64,000 nt of DNA. Origin: DASPSM01 sp036008465 (GTDB lineage Bacteria; Planctomycetota; Planctomycetia; Planctomycetales; Planctomycetaceae). Positions within the stretch are counted from its first letter, which is position 1, and each line of letters opens with the position of its first letter. The notes under the pieces were generated by a model that saw nothing but the letters and a program-made list of their open reading frames with translations, was not told where the DNA came from and searched no databases. The DNA lies in NCBI GenBank assembly GCA_036008465.1, contig DASYNP010000100.1, positions 62,001 through 126,000 on the forward strand. Reading direction: 5' to 3'. The position numbers and the translations under genes are program-made. Positions 24,722 through 32,226 of the stretch are shown here, piece after piece.

Positions 24722-25171
24722 CTACTCTCGCAACGCCAGTTCCGCAATCTCTGCCGCCGTCGGCTCGCGGTCCTGCGGCAATTCCGGCACTTGATTCGGC
24801 CAGTAGATCAAGTCTGTGCCGGAGGGATGCTTACAGTTGACGCAGAACAACTCCAAAAAGAAGTCGTAGCCGTCCGCGCAGGCCATGACCCGCGAAACGA
24901 TCTCGACCATCTCCGCCCGCGTCAGGGCCGGGTCGGGTCGGAGATGCTGCCGGTATAGGACGCGGCGGACGTAATCCTCGTGGTTCTCCCCGCCGTAGAT
25001 GCCCTGGAACTCCTCGAACTGGATTCCGGTGCCAGCCAGCCGGTTGAACTCGGCCAAGTCGACTTCCCGCTGACCCGGCGCGGCACCGTCGAGGCCGGCC
25101 GCGAGGTCGCGCAGGCGGGTAACCTGAGCCACGTCGAGCGTGGGTGGCATCAGTTCACGCCGAAGATGCAT
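24722..25171 (-). CDS. Hypothetical protein in the repeat island
   Basis: A protein of about 149 residues if it starts at the ATG at 25171 (MHLRREL), which has GGAG about 11 nt upstream; ATGs at 25210 and 25150 are alternatives. It appears soluble and mostly helical. Recognisable-looking blocks are GIQFEEFQGIYGGENHEDYVRRVLY, PALTRAEMVEIVSRVM, and FCVNCKHPSGTDLIYWP with two Cys that could bind metal. I do not recognise the family. Codon usage is consistent with a real gene. It is isolated between the repeat tract and nrnA and could be an accessory gene; function not assigned. Confidence 0.6.
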   Translation of the reverse strand: MHLRRELMPPTLDVAQVTRLRDLAAGLDGAAPGQREVDLAEFNRLAGTGIQFEEFQGIYGGENHEDYVRRVLYRQHLRPDPALTRAEMVEIVSRVMACADGYDFFLELFCVNCKHPSGTDLIYWPNQVPELPQDREPTAAEIAELALRE

Positions 25172-25517
25172 CCGGTCAGGTCTCCGGGGGCCGAAATTGT
25201 GATGATTCAACAGGTGATCTCAAAGAATAAACATTACGGGGCCGGGATCGGCCCATCGATGACCAAACTCTTTTTTCGCAGCAACGAACGGCAGCACGCG
25301 GCATGACTTAGGGGTTTTGGTGGTTAATCGTAAGTCGTGCGTTTCGTGCCCTTCTTTGTTTTCGCTTCGTAGTGACGCTCACGCCCCTGTTCTCGCATTT
25401 CTTGATCGTCACCCCCTTTGAACAGAGATAAGGTCAGCAAGAGGAACAGTTGCTTCGAGAAAACAACCCCCGGCCGCGCCGGTCGCGATCTACGCGTCGA
25501 CACTTTACAATGGGTCA
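25172..25517. other. Intergenic region (about 346 bp), nothing identified
   Basis: It lies between the divergent hypothetical gene and nrnA. It is more AT-rich in places (near 25215-25240 and 25325-25430) than the surroundings. No repeat, hairpin, RNA or coding frame was recognised. The nrnA promoter should be here. Confidence 0.3.
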
Positions 25518-26528
25518 ATGGTGATTCCCTGGGAACCGCTCCGCGACGTCTTAATGTCGAACCGGCGGTTTGTGCTTTCCAGCCACGTGCGCCCGGATGC
25601 CGACGCGATCGGCTCTGAGCTGGGGCTGGCCGCGATCCTGCAGGCGCTGGGAAAAGAAGTCCGCATCGTCAATCCGTCGGCCATCCCCGCGACGCTGAGC
25701 TTCCTCGACCCCGAGAAGCGGGTGATGAAGATCGGCGAGGAGATCAAGCCCGAGGCCCTGCTGGAAACCGACGTCCATATCGTGGTCGACACGAGTTCTT
25801 GGAGTCAGCTCCAGGAAGTCGGCCAGATGATGCGTCGCAGTTCCGCACGTCGCGTGGTGATTGATCATCACTCCAGCAGCGACGATCTCGGGGCCCTCGA
25901 ATTCAAGGATACGCAGGCCGAAGCCACCGGCGTGCTGATTCTCGAAATGGCCGATGCCCTCGATCTGACGATTCCGCGCGAAGTGGCCACTCCTTTGTTT
26001 TGTGCGATCGCCACCGACACGGGCTGGTTTCGGTTCTCGTCGGTCCGTGAATCGACGCTTCGTGTGGCCGCGCGGCTGATTGACCTCGGCGCGCAGCCGG
26101 ACGTACTATACCGGCAGCTTTACGAGCAATTTACCGTGGGCCGCATTCGGCTGGCGGGGTGCGTGCTCAGCCGGGTGACTGTGGATTGTGACGGAAGGCT
26201 GGCCTACACCTGGGTCGAAAGCGGCGACTTCGATCGCTGCGGAGCCCGCCCGGTCGACACCGAAGATCTCGTCAACGAGTGCCTGAAAATCGCCGGCACG
26301 CAGTGTGCCTTTATCGCGGTCGAGCAGTTGAACAAGAGCGTAAAAATCAGTTTCCGCAGCCGCGCCGGGGTCGACGTCGCCGCTTTGGCCGAAAAATTCG
26401 GGGGCGGAGGCCACAAGCAAGCCTCGGGCGCGACTTTACCGGGTTCGCTTCGCGAAGCCCTCGAGCGCGTGCTGACCGCAACGCGTGAAGCCCTTGCTGC
26501 AGAAGCCACAACACGCCCCAGCCCGTGA
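25518..26528 (+). CDS. nrnA: DHH/DHHA1 phosphoesterase, NrnA-type nanoRNase/pAp phosphatase
   Basis: A 336-residue cytoplasmic DHH-family phosphoesterase. The metal site motifs appear in order: SHVRPDADAIGSELG (22-36), HIVVDTSS near 91-98, RRVVIDHHSS near 111-120 (the DHH motif) and CAIATDTGWF near 165. The C-terminal DHHA1 domain ends with the substrate-binding GGGGHKQASG near 294-303. NrnA degrades short RNA oligomers and 3'-phosphoadenosine 5'-phosphate; planctomycetes lacking Orn would use such an enzyme, but which activity dominates is inferred. ATG at 25518; an ATG 8 bp upstream is out of frame and quickly stops. Confidence 0.88.
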   Translation: MVIPWEPLRDVLMSNRRFVLSSHVRPDADAIGSELGLAAILQALGKEVRIVNPSAIPATLSFLDPEKRVMKIGEEIKPEALLETDVHIVVDTSSWSQLQEVGQMMRRSSARRVVIDHHSSSDDLGALEFKDTQAEATGVLILEMADALDLTIPREVATPLFCAIATDTGWFRFSSVRESTLRVAARLIDLGAQPDVLYRQLYEQFTVGRIRLAGCVLSRVTVDCDGRLAYTWVESGDFDRCGARPVDTEDLVNECLKIAGTQCAFIAVEQLNKSVKISFRSRAGVDVAALAEKFGGGGHKQASGATLPGSLREALERVLTATREALAAEATTRPSP

Positions 26529-26670
26529 TCCTGCCGGAACTCTCCGCCCCACCCGAAGATCGACACCAGAGCAGAGTCCCCGCAAATTGACTTGTCGTCA
26601 CGCTTGAGATCCCACCATCCCCTGCACGCACTGTCGTAAATGAGATCAGACCAATTCCAATCTCGGACCG

Positions 26671-27282
26671 ATGCCCATGCCCGCTGACCCCGCCCAGAAC
26701 GATCGATCGCTCGCCGACGCCGCCCCCGCGAGCGGCCCGCGGCGCAGTTTTCTCGCTAAGGCTCTCGCATTCTTGACCGCAGGCGTCTTGATGACTCTGC
26801 CGACGGCTGCGGGATTGGCTTTTTTCCTCGATCCGCTGCTGCGGAAGCGCGGCGCCTCGGGCGGCGCAGTCGGTCGCCGGGACGCCGACGGCTTTTTGCC
26901 GGTAACGCCGCTGGCCGCGATTCCCGCCGACGGGCGACCGCAGATCTTCACGGTCTACGACGACTCGGTCGACGCCTGGAATAAATTCGCCAACCAACCG
27001 GTAGGACGAGTGTTTTTGCGCAGACTCCCTGACGGTAGCGTGACCGCCTTCAACGTGCGCTGTCCGCATTTGGGATGCGCGGTCGATTACCGGCCCGCGC
27101 AAAGCGATTATTTGTGTCCCTGTCATATGAGTGCTTTCGGGCTCGACGGGCAGAAGAAGAACGAAATTCCGCCGCGCGACTTGGATTCCCTCGAAGTGAA
27201 GGTCAAGGACAAATCTGAGGTCTGGGTTCGCTACGAAGTTTTCAAAGCGGGCACGCCGGACCGGATTGTGGTCTCGGGCTAA
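26671..27282 (+). CDS. Rieske iron-sulfur protein of a cytochrome bc/b6f-type complex
   Basis: A 203-residue membrane-anchored Rieske protein. The N-terminal part has RRSFLAKALAFLTAGVLMTL, an anchor that looks twin-Arg-related (RRSFL), followed by a flexible hinge. The cluster motifs are CPHLGC (131-136) and CPCH (149-152). C131, H133, C149 and H152 would bind the 2Fe-2S cluster, with C136 and C151 as the disulfide. It transfers electrons from menaquinol to cytochrome c in the quinol oxidase complex. The fused cytochrome b-c gene starts 19 bp downstream, so the two form an operon. Confidence 0.93.
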   Translation: MPMPADPAQNDRSLADAAPASGPRRSFLAKALAFLTAGVLMTLPTAAGLAFFLDPLLRKRGASGGAVGRRDADGFLPVTPLAAIPADGRPQIFTVYDDSVDAWNKFANQPVGRVFLRRLPDGSVTAFNVRCPHLGCAVDYRPAQSDYLCPCHMSAFGLDGQKKNEIPPRDLDSLEVKVKDKSEVWVRYEVFKAGTPDRIVVSG

Positions 27283-27301
27283 CAGCAGAAGAGCGACCCG
27301 C

Positions 27302-29206
27302 ATGACGAGCCTGATTGACTGGTTCGACAGTCGCACCGGCTATCGACACCTGCTGCGCGAGGTATTGCTCGAGCCGGTCCCCGGAGGGGCGCGCTGGCGC
27401 TATGTGTGGGGCAGCACGCTCGTCTTCACGTTCGCCGTGCAGGTGATCACCGGACTTTTTCTCTGGACCGCCTACAGCCCGAGCGCCCAGACCGCCTGGG
27501 AAAGCGTCTATTTCATTCAGGACGTGATGTCTTACGGCTGGCTGGTGCGGGGCATTCACCATTACTCGGCGCAGGCGATGGTCGTGCTGATGGCGCTGCA
27601 CCTGATTCAGGTGATCGTCGACGGGGCTTATCGCGCGCCGCGGGAGATCAATTTCTGGCTGGGCCTGATTTTGATGCAGATCGTTTTCGGCCTGGCGCTC
27701 ACCGGGTATTTGCTCCCGTGGGATCAGAAAGGTTATTACGCGACGCAAGTTTCGACCGAGATTATGGGAGCCGCACCGGTCGTCGGCCCCCTGTTGCAGC
27801 AACTTGTCCAGGGCGGAGCAAAATACGGGCACCACACGCTGACCCGCTTCTTCGCGATGCATGCGGGTTTCCTGCCGGCCGCGCTCATGCTGTTTTTGGT
27901 GCTGCACGTCTACATGTTCCGCCGGCACGGGCTGACCGTGCGGAGTCCGCAGCGCCGGCCCGAGACGACATTCTGGCCCGACCAGGTGTTGCGCGATGCC
28001 GTGGCCTGCCTGGGCGTGCTGGCCGTGGTCCTGTTGTGCGTCATCTTCAAAGGGGCCGACTTGAGCGCGCCGGCCGATCCCTCGGAGCCGTATTCCGCGG
28101 CTCGGCCCGAGTGGTATTTCTTGTTTTTGTTTCGCTTTCTCAAGTTTCAACAGGTCGAACACTACGGACTGGCCTTCGGGGCGATATACGTTCCGACCGC
28201 GATTCTGGTCGTGTTCGTGCTGATGCCGCTCGTCGGCCGCTGGAAGGCCGGGCACGCGTTCAACGTTTTTTTTGTGTTCGTGCTGATGGCGGGAATTGCC
28301 GGTCTGACCGGACTGGCGATTTACGAAGATCGCCGCAACGCCGACTTTCAGCTCGCTGTCAATGAAGCCGATCGGTCAGGCGAGCGTGCCGTCCAGTTGG
28401 CGCGACGTCCGGAAATGATCCCGGTTGCCGGCGCGGTGACGCTGTTGCGTGACGACCCGCTGTCGCAAGGTCCGAAAATCTTTGCCGCCAATTGCTCGAG
28501 CTGTCACCGCTATAACGAGACTGATGGCACGGGACGCAAAGTGACGGTTGCCGCAAAGGAATCGGCGTCACAAGGTTCGTCCGTCGAATCGCGAGTTGAA
28601 GCTCCCGCCACGGCTGCCGACCTGGGCAATCTCGGCTCGCGCGAGTGGATCCGGTCGGTGCTGGTCGATTTCAAGAATCATTTCGCGCCCCTGCGCAATG
28701 CCGTCGACAAGAAAGTGCCCGAGGATTTGCTCGACAACGGAGAAATGGCCGACTGGTCGGAGACAAACAAGGGCATGCTGACCGACCCGGCCAACAAAGA
28801 GAGTCTCGACGCGCTCGTCGAGCTGCTTGCGTCCCAATCAGGGCGCTTCGCCCAAACGCCCGAGCAGAAGGCACTGGTCGAACAAGGCCGCAAAATCTTT
28901 GAAACGGGGACACTCGCCAAGGGCAAACTGTCGGCCAATTGCGTCGATTGCCACTCGATCGCGCCGGCGGCCGCAAAGAAAGGCGGAGTAAAAGAAAGCT
29001 CGGCACCGGCGCTAGCCGGTTACGGAAGCGTCGACTGGCTGACGCGGTTCATTGCCGACCCGGGCCGCCCCGAGAATTACGGCGAGCACAATCACATGCC
29101 GGCCTTCAAGAACCAATTGAGCGCTCGCGAATCGGATTTGCTGGCGCGCTGGCTGGCCGGCGATTATTACCGCTCGTCCGCGCCCATTACCGCCGCTGCC
29201 CATTGA
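27302..29206 (+). CDS. Cytochrome b6 / subunit IV / dihaem cytochrome c fusion protein
   Basis: A 634-residue protein. Residues about 1-215 are cytochrome b with haem ligands H86, H100, H187 and H202. The 14-residue gap between the last two is the b6-type spacing, not the 13 of classical cytochrome b. Residues about 225-370 correspond to subunit IV (PetD-like) with the Qo motif PEWY in ARPEWYFLFL. The C-terminal part holds two c-type haem sites, CSSCH near 398 and CVDCH near 547, each within a cytochrome c domain. Thus one polypeptide covers quinol oxidation, haem b transfer and cytochrome c reduction. The start at 27302 follows GAAGAGCGA. It is co-transcribed with the Rieske gene. Confidence 0.92.
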   Translation: MTSLIDWFDSRTGYRHLLREVLLEPVPGGARWRYVWGSTLVFTFAVQVITGLFLWTAYSPSAQTAWESVYFIQDVMSYGWLVRGIHHYSAQAMVVLMALHLIQVIVDGAYRAPREINFWLGLILMQIVFGLALTGYLLPWDQKGYYATQVSTEIMGAAPVVGPLLQQLVQGGAKYGHHTLTRFFAMHAGFLPAALMLFLVLHVYMFRRHGLTVRSPQRRPETTFWPDQVLRDAVACLGVLAVVLLCVIFKGADLSAPADPSEPYSAARPEWYFLFLFRFLKFQQVEHYGLAFGAIYVPTAILVVFVLMPLVGRWKAGHAFNVFFVFVLMAGIAGLTGLAIYEDRRNADFQLAVNEADRSGERAVQLARRPEMIPVAGAVTLLRDDPLSQGPKIFAANCSSCHRYNETDGTGRKVTVAAKESASQGSSVESRVEAPATAADLGNLGSREWIRSVLVDFKNHFAPLRNAVDKKVPEDLLDNGEMADWSETNKGMLTDPANKESLDALVELLASQSGRFAQTPEQKALVEQGRKIFETGTLAKGKLSANCVDCHSIAPAAAKKGGVKESSAPALAGYGSVDWLTRFIADPGRPENYGEHNHMPAFKNQLSARESDLLARWLAGDYYRSSAPITAAAH

Positions 29207-29233
29207 CGTCGCGGCATCGTGGCCGTTGGTCGG

Positions 29234-30628
29234 TCACTCAGCCGGCACCAGATCGGCTTGAGCGTGCCGGATGTCGCGGGGTGCGAACACGGCGCCCGCG
29301 ACAATCAACAGCACTGCGACGCCGGCGTAGATGCCGGCTGTCGCCGAGAGCACCTGGCCGTACGTCAGGTGCAAACGGGTAATCACGATGCCGGTGCCGA
29401 CCGTGGCGACCCCCCCGCCGAGCCAGCCGATCATGTTGGCGAACCCAAGCATCGTCGCCCGGCGCGACGGATGGACCACGTCATACATCGAGGCCCAAAT
29501 GTTCGCGTCGTAGATCCCCTCAGCGAAGCCGAACAAAGTCAGAAAGATGAGCAGCGGCACCGCTTCCACCTGCACTCCGGAAAGATAAATCAAGGGGATG
29601 CCGATGACGGCGCCGAAGGCCTGGCTCAAGATCCGCCCGCCCGGCAAGAACATCCGCGCCCGGTCGGCAAGCCACCCTCCGAAGAGCGAACCGACAATGC
29701 TCGCCATCCGAAAGTAAAACGCGGCGCTAAATGCGGCCGTACCCAGGCTCATGTGGAACCGGTCCGCCAAGTATTTCGGCATCCAGCTTACGAACACGAA
29801 GGCGACTGAATTTGCCCCGAAAAATGCCGCAATCAACAGGATGGCGCTCGGCGTGTGCACGAGTTCCCGCATAAATTGCGTCAGGGGAATGGGGGGAGGA
29901 TTCGGCGTTTCGTCGAGAGTCTTGGCCTCGAGCCTCTCCGCTTCATTGCGGGCCGGCTCGCGCAAAAAAATGAAGAGCACGACTGCGAGCACCACGCCGG
30001 CAATTCCGAAAACTTTGAACGGCGCCTGCCAGCCATACTCTTGGGCGAGATATCCGGCGATCGCCGTGCCGCCGATCGTGCCCGCGTACACGCTGGTTTG
30101 ATGCAAACCCATCGCACGCGATCGGGTGCGCTTCGTGTGATAGTCGCTGATCAGCGACATCGTGGCGGGGAAGTAGAAGGTCTCGCCCAACCCTTCCGTT
30201 GCGCGAACAATCACGAACTCGATCCATCGGCGACAGAAACCGGTCGCCCCGGTGACTACGCTCCAGACGGCCAGGCCGCCCAGAATCAGCGACTTTCGCG
30301 GAAAGCGATCACCGACCTGTCCGGCGATTGGCGAGCTGAGCGCATACACAAACATGAATGCCGAAATGATCCAGCCGAGATCCTCATCGGTGAAGTGATA
30401 CTCGTCCTGCAACACCTTGGCGACCGCGTTGATCGCCATCCGGTCGGCATAATTGAAGAAGCAGATGAACCAGAGCATGCCGACGACCCACCACTTGTAG
30501 GAGGGGGCCGGAGGACTCAGGAGCGGCGACGATGCGTGCAGATCGTGACTCAAGGACACCTCGGGGCAGACGGCGGAGGGAAAATCTCGCGGGGAATCCA
30601 CTCTCCAGAGTCGGGCACACAGCGTCAA
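29234..30628 (-). CDS. MFS transporter (ACS/hexuronate-like)
   Basis: A 12-helix major facilitator of up to 464 residues. The first helix is WWVVGMLWFICFFNYADRMAINAV; the NYADR element is typical of the anion:cation symporter (ACS) branch, which moves organic acids such as hexuronates. The loop 2-3 motif GQVGDRFPRK and MGLHQTSVYAGTIGG are also conserved. The substrate is not determined. The N-terminal 25 residues before SLSHDLH look non-coding, so the true start may be a GTG near 30558. The gene stands alone, convergent with the cytochrome gene, 27 bp apart. Confidence 0.8.
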   Translation of the reverse strand: MTLCARLWRVDSPRDFPSAVCPEVSLSHDLHASSPLLSPPAPSYKWWVVGMLWFICFFNYADRMAINAVAKVLQDEYHFTDEDLGWIISAFMFVYALSSPIAGQVGDRFPRKSLILGGLAVWSVVTGATGFCRRWIEFVIVRATEGLGETFYFPATMSLISDYHTKRTRSRAMGLHQTSVYAGTIGGTAIAGYLAQEYGWQAPFKVFGIAGVVLAVVLFIFLREPARNEAERLEAKTLDETPNPPPIPLTQFMRELVHTPSAILLIAAFFGANSVAFVFVSWMPKYLADRFHMSLGTAAFSAAFYFRMASIVGSLFGGWLADRARMFLPGGRILSQAFGAVIGIPLIYLSGVQVEAVPLLIFLTLFGFAEGIYDANIWASMYDVVHPSRRATMLGFANMIGWLGGGVATVGTGIVITRLHLTYGQVLSATAGIYAGVAVLLIVAGAVFAPRDIRHAQADLVPAE

Positions 30629-30669
30629 GCGGCTCGGCCCACGTGACCAGGCGAGACGACTTCAAAGCG

Positions 30670-30708
30670 AACCGCCGGTGCTGCGTGCGAATCACGGCAC
30701 CGGCGGTT
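30670..30708 (-). terminator. Possible terminator hairpin downstream of the first TlpA-like gene
   Basis: A perfect 12-bp inverted repeat, AACCGCCGGTGC (30670-30681) and its complement (30697-30708), with a 15-nt loop. It lies 57 bp after the stop of the TlpA-like gene at 30765 and before the MFS gene on the same strand. There is no U-tract, so it may act only as a stabilising 3' stem or attenuator. Confidence 0.45.
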
Positions 30709-30764
30709 GACTCAATTGGTGGTCGATCGAGGTAAGGCGAACTCTCGCCCCGAGCTGACGCGCG

Positions 30765-32084
30765 TTACCGCGCGGTCTGCTCGGCACCCGGCTTCTTCTC
30801 TTTGTCCTTTTTGTGTTTTGCCTTCGCCTTTTCGGCCGCTTTCTTTTTGGCCTCGTACTGGGCGATGGTGGCCGCCGCCAGGTTCTTGCCGGCCAGGATT
30901 TTGTCGAGCTCCTTATGGAGCTCCTTCTCAAAATCTTTGGCCTCATAACCGATGTGCACGACTTGAACGATGCCCTTCTTGTCGATCAGCATCAGCATGG
31001 GAATGCCCTCGACTCCGTAGGCGTCCCCAACCGTGCCCTGGGAATCGAGGCCGACCGTCATGTCGAGCTTTTCCTTTTTCAGGAATTCCTCGATCTTCTT
31101 TTTGGATTCCCGCTTGTCGATGTCGATCGCGTACAGCACGACACCTTTCGCCTTGTACTGTTTGGCGACCTCGATCAAATGCGGCAGCTCTTGTCGGCAC
31201 GGTCCGCACCAGGTGGCCCACATATCGAGCATGACGACGTTTTTGCCCGAGTTGTCCGCCAGATTGACGCGCTTGCCGTCGAGCCGCTCGAGATCGACCG
31301 GCGGAGCCGCCTTGCCCAAAAGCGGGGAAGGCGAATCGTCTTGCTCGAACAGACTGTTCACTTCTCGAGCATTCTTGGGAGGCGTAAACGAAAAATCTTT
31401 GGGAGACGGCGTGAGGCCGAATTTCCAATCCTTGAACGTCTGATCCAGAGTCACTTTGAGGTCCTTGGGCCCCCTGACCATTTTGGAAAGATCGTATTCG
31501 ACTCGCAGCAAGATTGGGTCCTTGTCGTCCGCGACCCACACTTCCCAGTCGAGTTTGCCGCTAGTGAATTGCAGATGCCGTACGGATTGGCCATCCACTT
31601 TGGCCGTTCCAAGATCCTTTGAAGCGGTGACGCCCTTTAGAATGTGCTTAGCGGGGTCGTCCGTGAGAAAATCGAGAATGAAATTCCTGATGCCCCTGGG
31701 GGCCCCGAGGTTCGACAAGGGGCTTTCTGCCAGTTGAGCGAGCGACTGCGGCGCCTCCTCATTGCTGTACTTCTTGCCGGCGAGCAGATACAGCGTTTCG
31801 CCGTCCGAGACGACGGTCAGACCCGGCCCCCCTGTGCCTCGAAGCGCGAAATGATTGGGACGTTCGAATACGGCCGTAAAGCTCGACTTCGACGTGTTGT
31901 TGAGACTTTTCGCACGGACCTTGACCTGCGTCTCAGACGTGACGGAGAACGACTTCTGTTGCTTGTAAAAGTCGCTCATCTTGCGAATCACATCTTCGGG
32001 CTTGGCCGAATCGGCCGGCTCCGCGGGGCACTGGCCCAATGCCAATAACAGCAATCCGCCGACCGCAAATCGCGTCAACCTCAT
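30765..32084 (-). CDS. Exported LolA-like/TlpA-type thioredoxin fusion protein
   Basis: A 439-residue exported protein. Start at the ATG 32084, which follows AGAAGGAC; the signal peptide is MRLTRFAVGGLLLLALGQC, where the final Cys may be a lipobox. Residues about 25-240 form a beta-rich domain (FYKQQKSFSVTSETQVKV, then FERPNHFALRG) like DUF2092/LolA-type proteins. Residues about 265-400 are a TlpA/redoxin domain with VMLDMWATWCGPCRQELP and GIPMLMLIDKKG. WCGPC is the redox-active pair and a cis-Pro motif (GIPM) is present. The C-terminus is a Lys-rich helix. It is a paralogue of the gene immediately upstream and probably co-transcribed. Confidence 0.8.
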   Translation of the reverse strand: MRLTRFAVGGLLLLALGQCPAEPADSAKPEDVIRKMSDFYKQQKSFSVTSETQVKVRAKSLNNTSKSSFTAVFERPNHFALRGTGGPGLTVVSDGETLYLLAGKKYSNEEAPQSLAQLAESPLSNLGAPRGIRNFILDFLTDDPAKHILKGVTASKDLGTAKVDGQSVRHLQFTSGKLDWEVWVADDKDPILLRVEYDLSKMVRGPKDLKVTLDQTFKDWKFGLTPSPKDFSFTPPKNAREVNSLFEQDDSPSPLLGKAAPPVDLERLDGKRVNLADNSGKNVVMLDMWATWCGPCRQELPHLIEVAKQYKAKGVVLYAIDIDKRESKKKIEEFLKKEKLDMTVGLDSQGTVGDAYGVEGIPMLMLIDKKGIVQVVHIGYEAKDFEKELHKELDKILAGKNLAAATIAQYEAKKKAAEKAKAKHKKDKEKKPGAEQTAR

Positions 32085-32226
32085 AGGAATGTCCTTCTGA
32101 CGAAGTAAGAGTGAACGACTGTCGGCGGAACGAGGGCTGTTCGCCCGCAGCCCTCGCCCAACAAACACACAAAGAATCCCATCAGGACCGGACCTGAGAA
32201 TCAAGTCTGTCTCGCACGGCCCGCAA

